DNA of 64,000 bases from Alnus glutinosa (taxonomy: Eukaryota; Streptophyta; Magnoliopsida; Fagales; Betulaceae). Below are positions 59,041-64,000 of the stretch, piece by piece. The number at the start of each line of letters is the position of its first letter. Position 1 is the first letter of the stretch. The notes under the pieces are model-generated. The model saw only the letters and a program-made list of their open reading frames with translations. It did not search any database and had not been told where the DNA came from. Made by a program: the position numbers and the translations under genes. Where the stretch lies: assembly GCF_958979055.1 (NCBI RefSeq), contig NC_084891.1, positions 2,236,501 through 2,300,500 on the forward strand, in the 5' to 3' direction.

Positions 59041-60999
59041 TCACACAGATTTTTGAAAAAATTCTTGTAATGTTTTATCTGCCTGATTAGTAGACAACAA
59101 GTTGATCAAAATGGTCACAGTGGTTGCATTTGCCGAGAAACCTTTGTTAATCATCATCTTGATATATTTCACTACCAATAATGTCTCATTATGTTGCAAG
59201 AAGCCTTGGATGATTGTGTTATATGTGAAATGGTCAGGTGAACAACCATTTTCCTCCATTTTCTCAAATAGCTCCCTTGCTTCAATTAGTAGTCCCTCTT
59301 TGCAAAGCCCTTTGATCATTATATTGTAAGTCCAAACATCAGCTTGCAAACCTTTGGTAGGAAGAGTATTAAAGAGTTCTCTTGCGGTCGTTAGTTTCCC
59401 AGCATTACACATACCATCAATCAAGATGCTGTAAATCACAATATTAAGATCTAACATTTTGTCTTCCATCTCATGAAACAATGCCAGTGCCTCTTGAAAG
59501 TGTAAATTCTTACACAAGCCATCTAACAAAACAGCACCAGTTCGGCAATTTGGAGGTTGCCCACAAACTTGCATCTCATGGAGTAGCTCTAGTGCATTCT
59601 TAAGTCTCCCAACTCGGCAAAACCCGCCTATAAGAGTGGTGTAAGTGACAACATTAGGAATCATGCCATTGTTAGTCATTTCACGGAAGAGACTCATTGC
59701 CTCATCAATTCTTCTATTTTTACAATATCCATGGATCAATATGCTATAGCTAACAATAGAAGGCGAACAACCCTTTCTAACCATCATTTTAAATGTTTTG
59801 ACAGCTTCATCCATTCTATTTTGCAAACAGTAACCATCAATCAAAGAAGTGTAAGTGATTGTGTCAGGCTCTATGCCTCTATGAATCATCACAGCAAAAA
59901 CTTCTTGTACTTCTTTCAACATCCCTTCTTTGCCAAGTGTGTCCGCCAATATGTTGAATGTATACACATCTGGCATGATTTTCCTTTCCACCATCTCATT
60001 CAATAGTTTAGTTACCTCATTCCACCGGCCGAAATTGCATAGGCCTTGAATTAAAGAATTGTAAGTGAAAACATTTGGCTGAATTCCTCTATTTGTCATT
60101 TCAGAGAAAAAAGTCAAAGTCTCAGTTACCAATCTGTCCTTACATAAACTATCAATGATTGTGTTATACATCACTACATTAAGATTTCCTTCATCCATCT
60201 TTCTTAACAACCCAATAGCTTCATTGGTCTTACCTATTTTACACAAACAATTCATTATCGTTCCGTAGGTAATTATATCGGGTTTGTAGCCTATCTTTTC
60301 CATTTTGTTAACCAAATTCATAACTTCAGCAATTTTACCCCGAAGACATAGCCCCTTGACAAGAGTACAAAGAATTATATAGTTTGGTTGAAAACCAAGT
60401 TTCAAAATTCTAGCTAAGATAGAGAAGCCAAAATCTACCTGATTCAAATGGTAGAAGCAATTAATTAAAATGCCCAGAGTATATACATCGGGAGCAATTC
60501 CTGAGAGATCCATTTCTTTAATCAGAGAAATCACGGTTGAGTGATGCTTTATTCTTGCAATTGCAGTCAGCAATTGAGTAAAATCCACGATGGAAGGCAA
60601 AGGGTGTATGTGAAGCATTCTATCAAACAAGCCCAAGGCATCATCAAGATTCCTTAAGCTTCGAGATCTACACCAATCTCTCACAGATTTCAAGAAATGA
60701 TTGGGGCTTTCCACAATATCTCTACCACTATTGGTAGTTTTAGAAGAAGTAGCACTAAAACTACAACAATAATAAAAATTTTGACGATGGAAAGAATCCC
60801 TTGAATGACAATAATGATAGAAGAAGAAAGCAAGAGAGTTTCTAGACTTAGCAATCGTACCCATTTCCTGATGTAGTGGAAGAAAACCAGAAGCAGATCT
60901 GATGTAGAAATGGCCGTCGTTTTCCACTTTCAAAATGTGCCTGAACGTTAAGATGGGAGGGTCTGGGTTCCTATACACAATGTGATTTTTGTTTTCCAT
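59041..60999 (-). CDS. P-class pentatricopeptide repeat protein, RFL-like
   Basis: A 652-residue intronless protein with about 14 consecutive 35-residue PPR motifs from residue 136 to near the C-terminus, such as VFTYNSLIQGLCNFGRWNEV and TITYTSLIDGYCLQNRMDEA. All are P-type, with no E or DYW domain, so an RNA-binding stabilisation or processing role rather than editing is expected. The second in-frame Met (position 46, 60864) begins an Arg/Ser-rich, acid-poor stretch typical of a mitochondrial presequence, so the real start may be 60864 (607 residues). Motif style (GxxPDxxTYxxLIDGxCK) resembles the restorer-of-fertility-like group; that placement is inferred. A decayed paralogue lies at 18717-26680. 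The frame is fully open and there is no sign of decay. Confidence 0.93.
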   Translation of the reverse strand: MENKNHIVYRNPDPPILTFRHILKVENDGHFYIRSASGFLPLHQEMGTIAKSRNSLAFFFYHYCHSRDSFHRQNFYYCCSFSATSSKTTNSGRDIVESPNHFLKSVRDWCRSRSLRNLDDALGLFDRMLHIHPLPSIVDFTQLLTAIARIKHHSTVISLIKEMDLSGIAPDVYTLGILINCFYHLNQVDFGFSILARILKLGFQPNYIILCTLVKGLCLRGKIAEVMNLVNKMEKIGYKPDIITYGTIMNCLCKIGKTNEAIGLLRKMDEGNLNVVMYNTIIDSLCKDRLVTETLTFFSEMTNRGIQPNVFTYNSLIQGLCNFGRWNEVTKLLNEMVERKIMPDVYTFNILADTLGKEGMLKEVQEVFAVMIHRGIEPDTITYTSLIDGYCLQNRMDEAVKTFKMMVRKGCSPSIVSYSILIHGYCKNRRIDEAMSLFREMTNNGMIPNVVTYTTLIGGFCRVGRLKNALELLHEMQVCGQPPNCRTGAVLLDGLCKNLHFQEALALFHEMEDKMLDLNIVIYSILIDGMCNAGKLTTARELFNTLPTKGLQADVWTYNIMIKGLCKEGLLIEARELFEKMEENGCSPDHFTYNTIIQGFLQHNETLLVVKYIKMMINKGFSANATTVTILINLLSTNQADKTLQEFFQKSV

Positions 61000-63588
61000 C
61001 TCGAAAGGACAATTTTGCCCTTTATGGTTTCCAATGAAAAGGTGGTTTAATTTGTAAAGCTCTTTCGTATTTTTGGAGCGATGTTGTGTTTAATTTGCCG
61101 TCATTTTCCCATTTTCTTTGATTTGTTTCTTCACAACCAACTATATATCTACGAATTTGTTGTTTTTTCTTGGTCAATTATTTCTCAAGTTTTCTAATTC
61201 TCTTACATTTAACATTTCCTCAATTATTTAATTCTATTTCAAAAGCTGTACATTTAACATTTCCTCAATTATTTGGTCGTTGCAGATGCTCCGCCTCTAA
61301 TGCTCAATAGCGGCGACCCAACATGTCACAGTTATTGATCACTCAACAGTCGCTGCTAAACATTTTTTTTTGCAACTGCTAAAGGAGTTTTGAACGAAAA
61401 TCATAAGTCACCGCTATTGGTTTATCAATAGTGGCAATAGCTAGGTTGTTGCTATTGGATAATACTATTAAAATTTCAAAAAAATAAGTATTAGCGGCGA
61501 CAAAGTGTTGCCGCTAATACTACTAAAAATTCAAAAGAAATATTTTTTTTTTTTGAAAAATATATTTTTGAGTATAATTACAAATGAAAAGCTAATTCAA
61601 ATAAAATATGCAACAAACAAACCTAGTAGGAAATAGGAAGCAAACAATTCTATAAAACTCCCAATCTATCCAAATTGACATGAAATATACACAAGATCTG
61701 CTAGTGTAACAATTTGCAAGGTAGTCGAAATATAGATGCAAATCATGCAATCTAACCAATTGTCCGATCATCAACCCAAACTTGTAGAGGGACTAGAGAA
61801 GGAAGTTATCAATCATATGGAAGGAAAACCACATCAGCCCCATCCCAATTCAACCAATAGCTCTTCACCTAAAAAAAAAAATGAAAAAAAAAAAAAACAC
61901 AAAAAAATCAAGCATTTGTTAGTGACCAATACTTCCACCATATTTTACATATTATGCCTCGAGTTTTTGAATATTTCAGCAATCAAAAAAGAATGAATAA
62001 ATTAAAAACAAGAAAACAAAAAAGAGTGAATAAATAAGGTACAACCTTTCTCAATCAATGACATCAAAGTTAAAATGTCCTATTAAATGATTTGTAACAT
62101 CACAAGAACAGAGAGAATGTCCCACTCGTCCAAAAGGGAGGTGCTCAAAACACAAGTCAAAAGAAACGCAATTTGAAGAAAGTGATCAAACTTTTCATAT
62201 TATAGAAAAGCCACTTAGAGAAAGAACTTGCTTGAATGCTGTTGTGAGCAAAATATCGCTGCCTACTTTTGTGAAAGCTAGCATCCACACGTTCCCAAGG
62301 TACCTGAGTGAGACCTCTGATCATCTCCTCTACATATAGGAAAGAAGAATGCTCATAACAACCAGAAGTGAATGGAAAGAATAAATTAAAACAATAATTT
62401 TGGTTTAGAAAAGAACAAAAAAAAAAAAAAAAAAACATGACAGGCGTATGTTGTCAAAGCACAACGGTAATGAACTCAATTATGGGACACTTAGAAAGTA
62501 CCTATCGCAATTAAATTGAAGGTATCATGTCTATCGGATTCTTCTCAGGTGGACCTTGTTCAAGAATCTAATAAAGATGCCATCTGCTATACTTTAAAGT
62601 TTAGAGAAATTACAATATTGAAAACATTATCGGCAATTATCAAGTGCAAGTTGGGAATTTAAATGATGTTTAATTGAATATTGATTTGATATAAAAGTTC
62701 CATGACTGCTAGTACTGTCTAGAGAACATGAGAAATGCAACATGGTCGGGAATCAAATGCAGCAATAAATAAAGGAATAGTACAGACATAAATTGTGATA
62801 CTAGGCTCAAGGCTACTACTTCTTTGTAGATCTCCATATACGACATACGTAAAAGAAACTCTCGATCCACATCCTAATGTTCAAAAACAAATTATGACAT
62901 TTACTTAGTCCCATATCCGATCCCTATGTGGTAAAACTGTTGAGCAAAATTATAAATCCAAAGCGCTAGAAATCAAGATCATTAGTCACAGAAAAGTTGC
63001 CTTCAAGTCACAAACCTATAGAATAAAATGATCTAAAAATTTCATTGCTTTCCTCGAGGCAAGATCTAAAGACTCGATGAACGAAAGTTTCAAGTGGAAC
63101 AGGAAGAGTTCATTGTTTGAAGCAATGCAGTAAGAACAAGCACCAGACCAATCACCTATATCAATTGTACCAATACATGAGCCCTAAGAAATTATTAAAT
63201 GGAAATTTGTCACATTTTGCTATGAGCCTTATTATTAGGGGTGTGGCAGAAGAAGTGTGGGGTGGCTTTGTGTGGAAGAAATGCGTGGAAGTGGGATTCT
63301 TGAAGGAACGTGACTGAAGCTAGCTAGGAGTGCAAGACAGTAGCGAAGTTAGTGGTTTAAGTGTGCTGCAACTCTAGAATAATAGTTAGTGGGTCCATGT
63401 TTCTATGTTAGTAAGTGGGTCAGTTAATTGTATATATGCATTTCATTAGTGGGTTAATAGCTTAATTAGTGGGTATTGTAGTATGGGTTTAGTGGGTAGT
63501 TGTTTATTTTAGCTTGTCTTTGTATTTAAATTCAACTTTTATTATTAATGGGGGTAACTAGAAAATTATCCAAAGGTTCATCTCTTAG
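61000..63588. other. Intergenic DNA upstream of the PPR gene
   Basis: I recognise no gene. Around 61290-61530 there are repeated and inverted copies of tagcggcgac/ttgccgctaa, like the subterminal repeats of a DNA transposon, but boundaries are unclear. A minus-strand stretch near 62240-62310 reading VPWERVDASFHKSRQRYFAH could be an exon of something, without further support. Confidence 0.5.
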
Positions 63589-64000
63589 AGCATTCCTAGT
63601 AGCCTCATCAAATTTTACTCACCAAAGTAGTTAAAAACTACTTTTCTCTATTTTAGTGAACCACTTTTTTAAAATTCTCTCAACAGCCTCACCATTTTAA
63701 CTATTCACTATCACTATTCCACTTAAATAATACTTTTTTCAGATTTTTTTTATTCTTGCTCTATTTAATCTTTTTATACAACAAGCTATCATATACTTTT
63801 ATCTTGAGATTAGATCATTGCTAAGAAATTCACAGAAGTTTTCATTTAATTCTTAATTAAATTCAAGAAAGAAAGAAAGAAAAGATAAATGAAAGAACCA
63901 CAAATTTATGTCAGGGACAAAGAAACCTTCATGTCCATGAAATAAGGACATCATCCTGTGAGAGAGATGGGAGATGGGAGAAGAAAATGAGAGAAAAGAG
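63589..64000. other. Possible left end of a MITE running off the window
   Basis: gagcattcctagtagcctca resembles the GAGCATTCC-type terminus of common plant TIR elements, followed by typical AT-rich interior. The right end would lie beyond the window, so this cannot be confirmed. Confidence 0.3.

Overview
The window looks like nuclear DNA of a eudicot plant, probably a woody species. The evidence is AT-rich intergenic DNA packed with nested transposons, intronless DC1 (C1-like cysteine/histidine-rich) genes, a P-class PPR gene, TM9SF and EUL-lectin remnants, and plant-type LTR elements with initiator-tRNA primer sites. I see no prokaryotic or organellar features. Species is not determinable by eye.

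The backbone is a tandemly duplicated block. Its best copies are about 7653-18716 and 36868-48563 (the latter continues at 55566-55722 beyond a nested insertion). Each carries, in order, about 6 kb of shared AT-rich non-coding DNA, an intact intronless DC1 gene (+ strand, 13937-15778 and 43276-45120), a gene for a small single-pass membrane protein (+), and a C-terminal TM9SF fragment (-). Older partial copies hold decayed DC1 3' ends (1494-1947, 30546-30880, 34256-35006), and a further partial copy begins at 55723. The small membrane-protein gene is intact in the second block (45858-46157). In the first block it is split by a hAT-type MITE, and in an older copy (around 36842-36868) only its flanks remain.

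A second theme is a PPR gene pair. An intact P-class PPR gene lies at 59041-60999 (-). A decayed paralogue (18717 to about 26680, -) is fused to the first TM9SF fragment and is interrupted by a 598-bp Mutator-type MITE and by two related 2.8-kb solo LTRs, one nested in the other in opposite orientation. A truncated EULS3-like lectin pseudogene with a 78-bp triplication at its end lies at 56817-57478.

Mobile DNA accounts for most of the rest. There is a 5.66-kb long-TIR element (1990-7652) carrying what looks like an exon scrap of TON2/FASS, several MITEs with legible 8- or 9-bp target duplications, a family of AT-rich foldback elements, and a poly(A)-tailed retroposon with a 17-bp duplication. 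A recombinant-looking LTR element (48564-55560) holds a younger, nearly whole Ty3/gypsy chromovirus (49017-54682). Insertions shared by both blocks predate the duplication, and those in only one block postdate it. The likely working host genes are few: two DC1 genes, one small membrane-protein gene and one PPR gene. No clearly new biological system is evident. The best candidate for follow-up is the co-duplicated DC1 plus small membrane protein pair.
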